64,000 nucleotides of DNA from Flaccisagitta enflata (Eukaryota > Chaetognatha > Sagittoidea > Aphragmophora): contig OZ231128.1 in assembly GCA_965153355.1 (NCBI GenBank), positions 8,494,001-8,558,000 of the forward strand. Direction: 5' to 3'. Below, piece by piece: positions 25,640-38,869 of the stretch (the stretch's first letter is position 1; each line of letters begins with the position of its first letter). The position numbers were made by a program, and so were the translations under genes. The notes beneath the pieces are model-generated. The model saw only the letters and a list, made by a program, of their open reading frames with translations. It was not told the DNA's origin and did not search any database.

Positions 25640-26890
25640 CAGTCAACTTTCTCAATCCCTCAAGCTTGTCCTCATTCTCCTCAGTCCTCAACCTCCCTAA
25701 CCTCCTCAGACCTCAAGCTTGTCCTCAACCTCCTCAGTCCTCCACCTCCCTAACCTCCTCAGTCTTCAATCTCCTCAGTCCTTAACCTCCTCATCACAGG
25801 ACTGCAATACTTTATAGAGTCTACCTCATTTAAACATTGATCCTCAGTCCTCATTCTCCTCAGTCCTCAACCTCCCTAACCTCCTCAGACCTCAAGCTTG
25901 TCCTCAACCTCCTTTGTCCTCAACCTCCTTAGCCTCCTCAGTCTTCAATCTCCTCAAATTTCATGATATCTCTAGTCTGTCCTCAACCTCCTCAGTCCTC
26001 AACCTCCTCAACATCCTCATCACGGAACTGCATCCGTAATAGAGTCTATGTGATTTGAACATTGATCCTTGGGGATGTCCTCAGTCCTCAACCTCCTCAG
26101 TCCTTCACCTCCCTAACCTCCTCAGTCTTCAATCTCCTCAAATTTCTTGATCCCTCTTTTCTGTCCTCAACCTCCTCAGTGCTCAACCTCCCTAGCCTCC
26201 TCAGTCTTCAATCTCCTCTAATTTCTTGATCCCTCTAGTCTGTCCTCAACCTCCTTAGTCCTGAAACCTCCTCATCACAGAACTGCAATCCTTAATAGAG
26301 TCTACCTCATTCAAACATTGATCCTTTGGGGCCTCCTCAGTCCTCATTCTCCTCAGTCCTAAACCTCCCTAACCTCCTCAGACCTCAAGCTTGTCCTCAA
26401 CCTTCTCAGTCCTCAACCTCCCTAGCCTCCTCATTCTTCAATCTCCTCAAATATCTTGATCCCTCTCGTCTGTCCTCAACCTCCTCAGTCCTTAACCTCC
26501 TCATCACAAAACTGCAATCCTTTATAGAGTCTACCTCATTCAAACATTGATCCTTTGGGGCCTCCTCAGTCCTCAACCTCCCTAACCTCCTCAGACCTCA
26601 AGCTTGTCCTCAACCTCCTCAGTCCTCAACCTCCCTAGCCTCCTCAGTCCTTAACCTCCTCATCACAAAACTGCAATCCTTTATAGAGTCTACCTCATTC
26701 AAACATTGATCCTTTGGGGCCTCCTCAGTCCTCAACCTCCCTAACCTCCTCAGACCTCAAGCTTGTCCTCAACCTCCTCAGTCCTCAACCTCCCTAGCCT
26801 CCTCAGTCCTTAACCTCCTCATCACAGAATTGCAATCCTTAATAGAGTCTACCTCATTCAAAAATTGATCCTTGGGGACCTCAAAGCTCA
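25640..26890. repeat. CCTCAGTCCTCAA minisatellite with higher-order structure
   Basis: A short C/T-rich unit (CCTCAGTCCTCAACCTCC) is organised into longer blocks, each closed by a unique cassette CTGCAATCCTTTATAGAGTC / CATTCAAACATTGATCC. The cassettes occur near 25803, 26028, 26282, 26512, 26668 and 26828, so blocks are about 155-255 bp and become regular at about 159 bp toward the right. No coding. Confidence 0.9.
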
Positions 26891-26952
26891 CCTAAATTCG
26901 CGTTGCCTCAATCTTTTGAATCGCTGATCGAGTCAATTTCCTCTCATTTTTA

Positions 26953-27110
26953 GTCGCTGGCGCGCGAAGTTAAACGATGCTCTGCCGGTCTGTCGGTTTG
27001 TTCATCTGTGGGTCGCTAATAATTTTTTTTTTCAACTAACTTTTTCCTAGGTGCCCCTGCCCAACTGTGACTGGGAAGAGGGGGAACATATATCTGACCT
27101 TGTATAAGTC
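26953..27110 (-). mobile_element. Family A short repeat, short copy
   Basis: TAGTCGCTGGCGCGCG (decayed palindrome), GGTCTGTCGG block, CCCCTGCCCAACTGTGACTGG, end ATATCTGACCTTG. Confidence 0.65.
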
Positions 27111-30100
27111 GTTTGCCAGGTTTTGGCCAGTATGTTTAGTTCCTAAGATTACCTTTTTTCACTTTTTTGAATCGATTTATTCTGGAAACTTTGGCAGTCC
27201 AAAGCACACGATTTAAGGCTGTTATTCATATTTTCAATCGAACGATAACTCACTTATGTTTTTTTAAACCTGTCATAGACAGTTGTTATTCATATTTTCA
27301 ATTGAACAATCAATCAAGTCTTCATGCCTGTCAAACGGTCAGTTTAATGGCCTCCATCACGTCCCAATGACCCATTCACTTACCCATGCCGAAATGCCCG
27401 AGTATCTAACAACAACACCTTTTCATTCTTCTTATTTTCATCTACCTTAAATTGTCTTTCTCTTTTCTTTCCCAGCATCCTTCCATCTTTCCAATCCTAG
27501 TTTTCGCTTCAATTTCCTCCACCTACCTTTCCCTTCCCTCTTCCTTTCCCTTCTCCCTCCTACAGAACATCCCCTCTCTTCCTTTCCCTTCTCCCTCCTA
27601 CAGAACATCCCCCTCTCTTCCTTTCCCTTCTCCTTCATAATAACCATCCCCCTTTTTTTCAAAGAGATTCTTTCTTCCAACTGAGTTTGGCTTTCACGTT
27701 TCATTATGGTTCTTTTCTCGCGTTTTTTGAACCTACTACCGGTAATGGCGGCTGTCGCAGTGAGGAAAAAAGTCGTAAGCATTGGACACTTTTTACCAAG
27801 TTTTTATCTTCAGTCCCTGCCGTTTTTTTATTATTTAGATAAAATCAATATTCATTGAACTGAAAATCAGAGAAAAATAGAACTGAGCCAAATGAGCTAG
27901 ATGTGCTAAAATACTCAAAATCACTATACCAGATATCCAGTTATGCTCACTGAAATGTTTTTTGTATTTGCATGCTAAATCAAAATATTTATTCATCCTA
28001 TTAAAGATCAGAAAAAAACTGAGCTAAATGAGCTAAATGAGCTAGAATATTTAAAAACACCCTCACAGATGAGCAGCCCTGCTCACTGACATGCTTGCTT
28101 GCTTGCTTAAACATGTATCCAAATATTTATTCATTTGTCGCATTCAAAATAAAAAAAAAACAACTCAAAAACTCCTTCACAGATGAGCAACTATGCTCAT
28201 GAACATGTTTGCTTGTATTTGCATGCTCAAACAAACTTAAGTACACTCCTTTACTGATCCTACTTAAGTAGTAAGGTTTTATATTCATAAAATATAAAAA
28301 TGACAATGGCACAAACCTCGCAGATTACCAGGTTAAAGATATTGCAACAATGGCAAGAGATCGCCTGATACAGATCAACAGTTTATGCGCAAGTAATGAA
28401 AATGTAGTAGAGATATTAAATATGATGCGTTAACAAGCGATAAGCGGTGGTGGATCGATCCACGATGGCTCATTACGAGCAGAAAAAATGCTAAAGGACG
28501 TGAGCAGCACAGCCTTCAAACCATTTCTTATCAATGAATTAGTGACAATCTTGGCATCACAACAGCATCTGTAGGCCAACGCTTTCAAATGTGCACGAAA
28601 TTAGCTGTGACCTGGCCACGGGCCGACACTTCAACCAAAAAGGTATAAATTTTATATGTACCCGACAGATCAGCAGAAAGAGGTGCGTACTTCTTTTCCT
28701 TAAAAGTGTGGCTGCGTTCAATATAAAAAAAAAATTAAATTTGAATTTTTCTTAAATAAATCTTTAAACATTCATAACACAAAAAATATTTGCCGTAGAG
28801 CATTCTGGCGCCAAATGAAAGAGAATTATCTAATTCACTTACCCTATCAATTTCATTGGAGGCCCCAATCAGTCAATCAAGACCCTCAACTTTCTCATAA
28901 GGCTAATTCCGTGTTTTGTCATGCGCGCGAGAAACCCTGACTCTCCACCATTGTAGAAGTGTCATTGCTTCTTCTGCTGAATTGCATAAGGTCACAAAGG
29001 TTGGGTGACATACCTAACTATCTGGTGTGCCATACTAAACCAATTTTTGCCACACCGACTGCCCCTATGGGGTCCAACACAGGGGTAGAAGGGTCTATTT
29101 GGGCCTGTCCCGATTTTGTCCCTGCAAGCAAAACGCAAGTTTAACCAATCAAAAAATGTCAATGGGGGTCATCCAATAGCTTGTAAGCAATCACTATCAA
29201 TCCATTGATATGTGTAGAATGTTTGAATTCAATATTTCAACTGTAAGATGACAAAAAATGAATTTGAATCATGATACTCTTCCCCTTTATTTTTCTGTCA
29301 TTTTTTACTAAAAATGAGTTAGGTAGACAGTTTTTTTCTTAGGCCTATCTTTACTCAAACATTAAGCATTTTTTCTTTTTTCATTGTATTAAGGACTAGT
29401 TGAAGGACCTTTCCTCCGATTTTCAAGGATTTTTTCCATTTCATTCTAGAGAAATACTTATTTTCCTGGAGCGTTACAATTCAGAGGTGCTCCTTGTTGT
29501 AGCTGTCACACTTGTGTCACACTATGATTCATACTATGCCACGGCATAGTAACATAAATGACGGAAAATTCATCTACATGATGGGAAAGAAAATCAAATT
29601 CTGTACTTGCCGCTAAGATTTCAACTCCCAATTGTTTGGTCACAGTGAAATTCCAAAGATGATCACTACAAAAATAAAAATTGAATTGTAGCGCTCGCCG
29701 ACCAAGCTTTGTAGTTAATTCTTTGTTTCCACACAGCGCATCTCACACAAATGTGCGATGCTTTTAAGTTTTATTTTGGTAAAATTTCTCAAAATTCAAA
29801 TTTGCATATCTCAGGATCTATCTGAGTTAGCCCAATGAAATTTTGCATGGTTGGTATCTGGATCAAGAGACTCCTTTGCCTAAATTCTGAAGCGACCTAA
29901 AGAATATTGAGCAGTCCAACCAGACCAACCAGCCTACCAGATAAAAAAATGAAAAAAGGCATAACTTCTAAAATAGTTGACTGATCTGGTTGAAATTTTG
30001 CGTGGAGCTTCCTTTAAAGATTCCTCGTCACTGGCATAAAAAAGAGCATGGGGAAAATTTTTTTCTTCCAACAGCCCACCCAGCCAGAAATAGTACTTAT

Positions 30101-30565
30101 AGAGATTTTCTTAAAAAACTAAAAAAATTCAAAAAATTTTCAGAAACATAATCACACATGTTTGCTTGAACGTTATCAATAAGAATTTCACTGTCAGATT
30201 GATTTCTTAATTGTATTTAGCTAAATTTTCTAATAATAAAATTGCCAACAATATCTATTTAAGCCTAATTTGCATGAAAAATGAGCTTACTTAAGAAAAT
30301 CTAAGTATGGATTTATATGTAAGAATAGGTGAGCTACATGATGACATATGGTTTTGTTCAATTTTCAAACATGTAAAATTGACGAATTTCATCCCGTCCA
30401 CAGTCGGCTTAGCGTGACACCAGTCATAAAAAAATAAAAACCCTGTTTTTCTCAAATATGTCAAAAAGTCGAAGACTGACATCGACTTCTATAGACAACA
30501 TCAAACGCGATTGCTCCTATCCAACGCACTTTCAGCGTAAACACATATTCATGATTATCAACTGT
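27111..30565. other. Long gene-free stretch
   Basis: AT-rich. It holds a duplicated TTCATATTTTCAATTGAAC segment (27225-27310), a direct repeat of a CTCTCTTCCTTTCCCTTCTCC unit (27570-27630), and a diverged tandem of AGATGAGCA/TGCTCAC segments (27900-28240). No open frame longer than about 110 codons and none with recognisable motifs. Confidence 0.55.
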
Positions 30566-30569
30566 CCCA

Positions 30570-30715
30570 TGAATGGGTGAGCGAAGTGAGTGAGCAAGCC
30601 CGTGAATGGAGCGAGCGAGTGAAGCGAGCATAGGGAAGTGGAGCGCGGTGGAGAGTGTGAGCAGTGTAAGCGGAGTGAGTGGTGCGAGCGAACAAACGTA
30701 GCGAGCACCCAAGTG
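30570..30715. repeat. Degenerate GAGCGAGTGAGC repeat
   Basis: Imperfect units of GTGAGCGAAGTGAG type, partly GC-rich. Confidence 0.65.
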
Positions 30716-30944
30716 GCCCTTAAAAAAAGGGATTGTCACATGTGTAGATGCCGGCCCTCAGAGGGGACTGAACTTACTATTAGGGGGGGGGGGGGAAACT
30801 TACTATTAGGCAACTCTGAAAAATGTCTTCCGATTTTTCAAATTTAGGAAAATGACGTAAAAACGAGCAGGAAATGTTTTTTTCTTTTCTACGAGACTTC
30901 TACGTTGAAGGGAGACGAGAGGAAATAAGGAGGAAAAAAAAATT

Positions 30945-31165
30945 CAGTCGCATGCTACTCCACTCTAGAACCCGCTTTGTCAGCTGGTCGGGTAGTCGGT
31001 CAGTTGGTTGGTAACATTTGTTTTTTTTTCAGCATTTACATTAGAGCGGTTATTGCATTACTGCTCTTTCCTTAATAGTGAATGCTTGGTTTGCCCATTT
31101 TTTCAATGCCTTTACCCACCCGCCGCGCCCGAGCCGTTCGTGTATCCGGCGTGTTCCGGCTTTGT
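30945..31165 (-). mobile_element. Family A short repeat
   Basis: CAGTCGCATGCTACTCC, a GGTCGGGTAGTCGGTC block, GCCTTTACCCACCCGCCGCG, end GTATCCGGCGTGTTCCGGC. A separate GGACGGACAGACGG block follows at 31290-31345. Confidence 0.7.
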
Positions 31166-31673
31166 CAAAGCAGTACTTAAAGTAAAACTACCAATAAAGG
31201 CGGCTCTCGCCGTAGGAAAAATGTCGTAATTGCGAGGTTTTGGAATTTCTTGCGATTGTTTTAAATGTTTTTTGTCTGGTTGTCTGATTGTTGGACGGAC
31301 AGACGGACCAACAGACCAATAGATGGACTGACGGGCAAAGCCTCTTATAGCGTCCACAGTTGAAATGAGAGAGAGACTGTGCTGCCAGGATGCACAATCA
31401 TCACCTGGGATATTTTAAAGTTCAAATAGACTTCATCTAACTCGATTCCTTGTTTTTGGGAAAAATGCAAAAAATGCAAAAAAATATAAAAAGATTTAAA
31501 AAATCATAGCTCCAAAACTATCAATCGCACAGAATTCTCCTTGGCGTCATCTGAAAGAGGAGAATTAGTTCTTTCTTAGCTATTAATTTCATGCGTAGTC
31601 TCATTCTGCCCCCAAAATGTATCAACTTTCTCAAACGACTCATAAAACAAAGGGAAATCCGTTTTTATCTGCA

Positions 31674-32391
<718 letters not shown>

Positions 32392-32607
32392 AGTCAAGCC
32401 CGAAATGTTTGTTCCGTCACTTTTGATGTGATTTTGGTGTTCAAATTGCCGGCAATTTTCTTGCGAGTCTCACAGGCACGTGGATCTAGAAAGCCATTAA
32501 TTGTTCTGTTGGTTGCCTTGTTGTTTGGTCCTTGCATCTTATTGTGATTTTCCTTCCGTCCGTTTGTCTGATCATCTTTTTAATCCCTGTTTTTTAGATG
32601 CATACGT

Positions 32608-32880
32608 CAGGAACGCATCTTTATAAGAGGGTCTGTTCGTCGGTCCGTCCGTCGGTCCGTAACGCCTGTGCAAAAACCGCGTTTATCGGCTGATTAAGGC
32701 CACAGTGAGATCCTGAACTGAATCTAATGATCAGCCTCATTCACTATTCTGTCGCTTCATCTGTCTGTCCATCTTTATCTCCATATCTATCACATATTCA
32801 GTCAATACACGCAGACACAGTCCGGACGCATCGTCGCCCAGTCGGCCTTGTTTCTCACTTAATCAATCAAAATCGATTTT
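32608..32880 (+). mobile_element. Family C short repeat, fullest copy
   Basis: CGTCAGGAACGCATC, TTTATAAGAGG, a CGGTCCGTCCGTCGG block, GTAACGCCTGTGCAAAAACC, GACGCATCGTCGCCC, end GTCGGCCTTGTTTCTC. It is the reference copy for 4640, 8755 and, less clearly, 19680. Confidence 0.75.
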
Positions 32881-33146
32881 AATTCTTCTTCACGAGTCCA
32901 GAATTCTGAGGGTTCGTGATGGTCGAAAATGTGTTGATGTCATTCTGACCCTGACCTGACCCTTATTTAGTTCAGAAAACTTCTGAATGAACCAGCACTT
33001 TACGAAGAAAAAGAGATACTCGGTTTGAAATAGAAAACTTTGTTTCGTGATAGAATAGTCCCTTGACTAGTTTTGATTTCATTTTAATGCGTCAGTGGAT
33101 CTAAAATGGTCTGCAAAGCAAGATGTTTATATCGATTGTGAACGTT

Positions 33147-33268
<122 letters not shown>

Positions 33269-33506
33269 TTCTCCTCGGCCGCTTTTTTAATTTGATGATA
33301 ATCTGTTTAAAACTTCCCTCTCAAATACCAAATGTAAACTTCGAACATTAACATTTACAAACCAAGTATTCTTTTTAGATCACTTAAAAACATGTTTTTT
33401 TTGGGGGGTGTGTCCAAAGCCGCTTGCCACTCGCACGCAACTGGATGACCAGGGCAGGGGTATTTGGGGTGGCTTGAGTGGACTGAGAATGCATCCTCAT
33501 TTTTAC

Positions 33507-33547
33507 ACACACACACACACACACACAGTTAAAAAAAAAAAACAGAT

Positions 33548-33632
<85 letters not shown>
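33507..33632. repeat. (CA)n microsatellite, two arrays
   Basis: CA at 33507-33528 and 33551-33630, split by an A-run. Confidence 0.97.
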
Positions 33633-33634
<2 letters not shown>

Positions 33635-33684
33635 CAATCTCATACAAAACCGAAAACCACCATTCTACTCATTCCTCTCTTTTT

Positions 33685-34830
33685 GGGCAGTGGACCCGAA
33701 AGGCACAAAATCCAAGAGGACTTTTGTTTGTTCCCTTGGCCGTCCTCCCAATCATGTAACTCAGAGCCCTCAACCCTTTAATCAGCCCTCTCAGGCCTTA
33801 AATCTCAAGCCTCATATCAGCCCCCCAGTCCTCATATCAACCATCTCAGCCCTCATATCTGCCCCAACAGGCCTCAAATCAGTCCATTAAGGACAGCAGA
33901 CACCACCAGTCGCCCAAAGGCAATATGTGGTCAGCGATACCCATTGCCCTGCTTTGCATGATTGCAAATTTGAGAGGGGGAAAGTAGGGCAGCGGCCCCG
34001 AAGGAGACGAAAACCTGTAGAACACAGAAGGACATTTGTTTGTTCATTTGTCCATTCATCCATCTGTGAAATGGTGTTAAAGAAGGCGGATTTGAAGCCT
34101 GAGAGGGATGATGAGGGGCCTAATAGGCTTAACAGAGGCTCAATAGGGGCTGGAGGGCTGATTCAAACCCTGAGAGAGCTGATTCTAGGCCTAAGGCTTG
34201 ATATGAGGTTTGAAGTGGCTGATTTGAGATCTGAAAGGGTTGATTTGAAGCCTGAAAGGCGTTTGACGGCCAATTTAAGATCTGAGGGACCTAGTTTCAG
34301 GCCTGATAGGAGGCCTGATTTGAGGTTTGAGAGGCCTGAATTGAGGCCTGATTCGAGTCCTAAGACGGACAAACAAACAAACAAAAGTCCCTCTGTATTC
34401 TACAGGACTTCGTCCCCTTTGGGGCCGCTGCCCAAAAGAAACTGATGTCCTGTAGGAGACAGGGATGAATTTCCAGATGTCCACTAATCAAGCCTTCCAT
34501 TATTTCCCCCCCTCCCCTCCCCTGCTGGCCATAGAGGCCTCAAATCAACGCTCAAATTAGTCCTCCTGGACCTAAATTTAGACCCCCAGGGCTCGAATCA
34601 GCATTGGAGGTTTTAAATCAGCCCTCCTTACCTCAAATCTGCCTTCCAGGCCTCGAGCCTGCCCTTCTGATCTCAAACTTACCCTCCAGATCTCAAACCT
34701 GTCCTCTAGGTTTCCAATCTGCTATTTGGCCCTCAAATCTGCTCCCACTCCACTTCAACACTTGATCACCTCCAGCAGAGCATAGGATACCGCTGACCAT
34801 GTGCGATCCTTGGATGACTAGTTATTTCAT
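33685..34830. mobile_element. Cluster of two to three family D foldback elements
   Basis: Family D lead-in, arms and interior minisatellite appear repeatedly: GGTCAGCGATACCCATTGCC near 33930, GGGCAGCGGCCCC near 33988, GGGGCCGCTGCCC near 34421, a GAGGCCTGATTTGAGG interior (34090-34360), and an inverted set (CTCCAGGCCTC units; CGCTGACCATGTGCGATCC near 34792). Nested insertion or tandem capture is likely. Confidence 0.65.
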
Positions 34831-34957
34831 TTCATTTTGTTTTTAATTCTATCTTTTAGAAAAAATAAACACAATTCACAGGCCAGCGGCTGAAGCAACG
34901 AAAATCTCGTATTTCTTTTTCGATCTCTACATCATGATCAACTCTTGCGCGATTGCC

Positions 34958-35098
<141 letters not shown>

Positions 35099-35099
35099 T

Positions 35100-36515
35100 T
35101 CTTGCAATGATAACCTTGGCGACAAAAAAAAGGCGGATTTTTCAAAACAGATTCTATCTTCCTTAATCTAATAAAAACTTATTAAAATTGGTGATGGTTA
35201 GAAAGCTCTTTGAAAGATCTTTCATTTGAGTCGTGTCTGGATTTTTTAACTCAAACGGTTTAGAGGCTACATCAGTTTGAACATGACTACTTCATTTCTG
35301 CTCTAATCTCATGTCAAGAATGATAGATAAAAAATAATCATCTTAAAACCATAGTAAAAATTCTCTGATTTTAATGAAAATTGAACTGGAAGCGCTGAAT
35401 ACCTTCCTCTGACAGCTTCTTAAAAAATTTTGAAAATCAGTCAATTTTTTCTAACATTTTCATTATGAGAAAGATTTTGAAATCTTCTAGAAATCTGAGC
35501 GTCAATGAGATAACAACATGGTTTTTTTGAAGGATTTTTATTATCAAGTTTTGACAAAAATCATATCAAATTCATGATGGTTTTGAAGCTCTGAGAATAA
35601 TGTTCAAGTTGGAATAGCACAGGAGAGGTTTTATCATTTCAGCAGTGAAGTAAATGCAATAACAGCAAACTACTTTAGTTTTAGTACATAGTAGTAAACA
35701 TAGTAGTAAACATGTATTTTATCCAATGGCGAATGAGTAATTACATCAATGACACTTAATTTGAGGAAAGGAACAAACAAAAGCCCGTGCACCAGCGCAA
35801 TAATAAAAACTTCAGAAACAGGGAATAAGTTTGCCGATAGGCTTGTTACAGTTGCACCTATATGTCAAAATGCTTGACAAGGATGAGTTTATAGGGTTTT
35901 TTTTTTTTCCATTTAATTCAGATTTCTTCACGACTTTCTTGAGCATTGATCCATGATGGTCTCCGGAAGAGTTGCAGCAGAAGTGGGGTCATCATATGTC
36001 AGTGAGGGAAAGGGAGAGAGAAAAATGGGGAAACCATTAATTTTTGGTCACAAGAAAGGGATATGTTAAATGCTTCAAAAGAACAGGGGTAAAACACATG
36101 GGCACAAAAGGACTGGAAGGCAGACCAGCAAGCCAAGTGAGTGAGATTCCAACTGCAGTAGACAAACAGTGTCAGGAACACTGCTTACTAAACCCCACCC
36201 CACCAGGCCAACCAGAGGCATGCCCCCCACGCCCATGCCCACATGTCCCCCATGTCCAATTTTGAAGCATGTTACAGAGTGAATAAAACATAGGATGAAT
36301 TAAATTGTTGTTATTAAATTTTACGTCTAAACGCCCAATTTCAAATGTGTGACTCAAAAGGTTAATCAGATGAGTTAAAAATCAGTGGTATAATTCTGTG
36401 ATTTGAAATTATCTAAATGGTCTGCTACATTAAAAACCCAGATTATTGTGCTAAAAGAAATATGTATGGTGAGTGTAGTGTTGAACAAAAAATTAAAAAA
36501 TAAGTCTGGATAACA
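35100..36515. other. Gene-free AT-rich stretch
   Basis: No supported gene. A short ORF near 36044-36265 has a Pro/His/Cys tail but no recognisable motif. Confidence 0.5.
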
Positions 36516-36524
36516 AGCGAGGAT

Positions 36525-36905
36525 GTCGTTTTTGATTTGTTGTACAGACACTTCACTGCACCTGACATCAAACAGACCTTTCAGCCTGCCATAGCCAAGT
36601 GCATTGGAGTGGCCAGGAGAGAGAAGGAATATACACATTTGAGATGACTGATGCGGACATCATTTTTATTTGTTGTACAGACACTACACTGCACTTGACA
36701 TAAACAGACCTTTCAGCCTGCCATAGCCAAGAGTGCATTGGGTAACCAGGAAAGAATATGGCTTTGAGATGACTGATGCGGACATCATTTTTTTATTTGT
36801 TGTACAGACACTTCACTGCACTTGACACCAAACAGACCTTTCAGCCTGCCATAGCCAAGTGCATTGGAGTGGCCAGGGAAAATATGCATTGAGATTACTA
36901 ATGAG
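36525..36905. repeat. About 130-bp tandem repeat, three copies
   Basis: Each copy has TTGTTGTACAGACACT, CTGCACTTGACA, CAGACCTTTCAGCCTGCC and GAGATGACTGATGCGGACAT. Copies start near 36535, 36668 and 36795. Two 46-bp copies of AATGAGATTAAGTTTAACACC follow at 36975-37065. Confidence 0.9.
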
Positions 36906-37065
36906 GACATTGTTTTAATTTATTGTACAGGCATGAGCTATGTCATGCCCACGTAGATGGGGTTGTGGTCTAGTTTAAAATGAGATTAAGTTTAACACCA
37001 AATTTATAATACAGTTTAAAAATGAGATTAAGTTTAACACCAAATTTCTAGTACAGTTTCTCAAA

Positions 37066-37538
37066 GATGATTTATCACATACCCAGATATTTGGCGGGAA
37101 GCGTAGAGGCAAAGTAATCCAGATAAAGCGAGTTTTGCATAGAAGAAGTTTTGAGGGAGGATGCATCTTGGGAGGCAGAAATGGAAAAAGAAGAGGGACC
37201 GGAGAAAGAAAGGTGGGATTGGGAAAAAAATGATTGTCAAGGATTCGGACAATGTGTTGCTAGGGAAGATTTGAGGTAAAGGTTGTGTATGTGGACTTAA
37301 GGAGAAGAGAAAGATGGGAATCAAGGAAAGTTATTTGACAGTCTTCTTGTGTAGAGGAAGAAGAAGACATCAGGAGGTCTTAAAGGCTTGGGCAAAGAAG
37401 AATGTTAAGGGATACAGGTAGAAATTGGGGAAGTGATAGGGATGAAGATGAAGTGGGAAGAATGATGGGCTGGAGGTGAGGGGTATGGGATGAAAGAAAC
37501 AATTAGTGGGGATACATCAATCAATAGTACCAGCTAAC
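37066..37538. other. Gene-free stretch next to the LINE 3' end
   Basis: Purine-rich unique sequence. It may be LINE 3' UTR, but no boundary or tail is visible. Confidence 0.4.
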
Positions 37539-37539
37539 T

Positions 37540-38577
37540 TCAGGTGTGAAATCTGTGATCATTGCACCTAGAATTTGAGCAGGCTACTTTTTCAGAATAT
37601 TGGCTAAGGATCTTTGTTCTTAATCCTTTTTTGAATAGCCTACAGTTACATGCACTTTGTAGGGTCCTCGGCAAAGTATTCCAGAGGTGGGGTGTGAATG
37701 ACAGAAATGAAGCCCTATTTAGATGTGCTTTGAATGGAGGAAGCCGAAGGTCGTCTGGCCGGTCTGAACCTGATCTGAGTGAATGTTGTGCATTGTTGAA
37801 ATTTTGGTTGCATGCAAGATTAAATATATCGGGCGAATGTCCTTTAAGCATATTGTATAACAAACCAAGGCATTGGAGATCATGTTGGTCTTCTAATTTA
37901 AGAATATTGAGGCTTTTCATACGAGGCTCTGTGTGTGCTAGCCAGTGAGCTTTTTTAACTGCACGAATAGACTTTTTTTGAATATCTTTTATTCTTTTCT
38001 GGAATTTTGATGGCATGAACCCCATACTTCAAGACAATACAGAATATTAGCAGGAAAATAAAAGAAATTGAAAAGAGTTTTCATAGAAGAGGAGGTGGGA
38101 CAGTCTTTTGATTCGATTGAGGATACCAGAGTTTTGTGCTATTTTATTTGCTACTTTATTACAATGGTCTTCCCAGGTAAGGTGCTCATCAAGGACTATT
38201 CCAAGGAAAGTAGCATTTTTTTCAAGGATTAGAGGAGTTCCTTCTAGCTCTAATTGCAGATGCTCTGAGTTGTATGATTGGTTTTTCTTTTTAAAGCATA
38301 CAACTTTAGTTTTGCCTGCATTCAACTTTAGTTTGTTTGCCCTAAAAAAATCATTAAGCAGTTTGAGATCAGAATTAACAGCGTCTTGCAATTCTTTTAA
38401 ATTTTTTCCCTTAATGATGAGATTTGTATCATCTGCGAATAAAACTGGGGTCAGCTTTTGAAGTGATGCAGGTAAGTCGTTTATGTAAATGAGGACTAGG
38501 AGGGGACCGAGGATACTGCCCTGGGGAACACCAACAGTTATATCTGTATATCCGCTTGATATACCGTAAATATCCAC
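37540..38577 (-). pseudogene. LINE ORF2, catalytic reverse transcriptase and C-terminal part
   Basis: Two minus-strand frames cover this part. 38577-38047 carries [13 protein letters not shown] and the catalytic LFADDTNLI box of non-LTR reverse transcriptases, followed by a thumb-like [10 protein letters not shown] segment. 38025-37540 carries the usual C-terminal tail (LEDQHDLQCLGLLYN, LWNTLPRTLQS). A stop lies between them. The order and motifs suit the Jockey/CR1/L2 group; the clade cannot be fixed by eye. Confidence 0.85.
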
Positions 38578-38869
38578 GTATTGTTTTCTATTGGAGAGGT
38601 ACGATTTAAACCATGAAAGCCAATTTCCCCTTACCCCATAGTGTTCAAGTTTTTTAAGTAGGATTCCATGATCTAGGGTATCAAAGGCTTTGCTGAGATC
38701 TCAAAACACCCCGATAGCATACTCATTGTCTTGTAAAGCCTTTTCAATGGTTTTAACAAAGTCAAGAGTTGCATGGGCGGTGCTATGACCTCTCTAAAAC
38801 CATATTGTGATTTAAGGAGTATTTGGTACCGGACCAGGAAGTGAAAAATCTTATTGTATACAAGTTTTT

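Noticed and set aside
28440-28660. Possible transposase remnant (minor similarity to RWW-type Harbinger motifs)
   Set aside because: Only a few residues resemble the motif, with no long frame and no inverted ends.
38108-38461. Plus-strand ORFs inside the LINE
   Set aside because: Antisense shadow of the reverse transcriptase frame.
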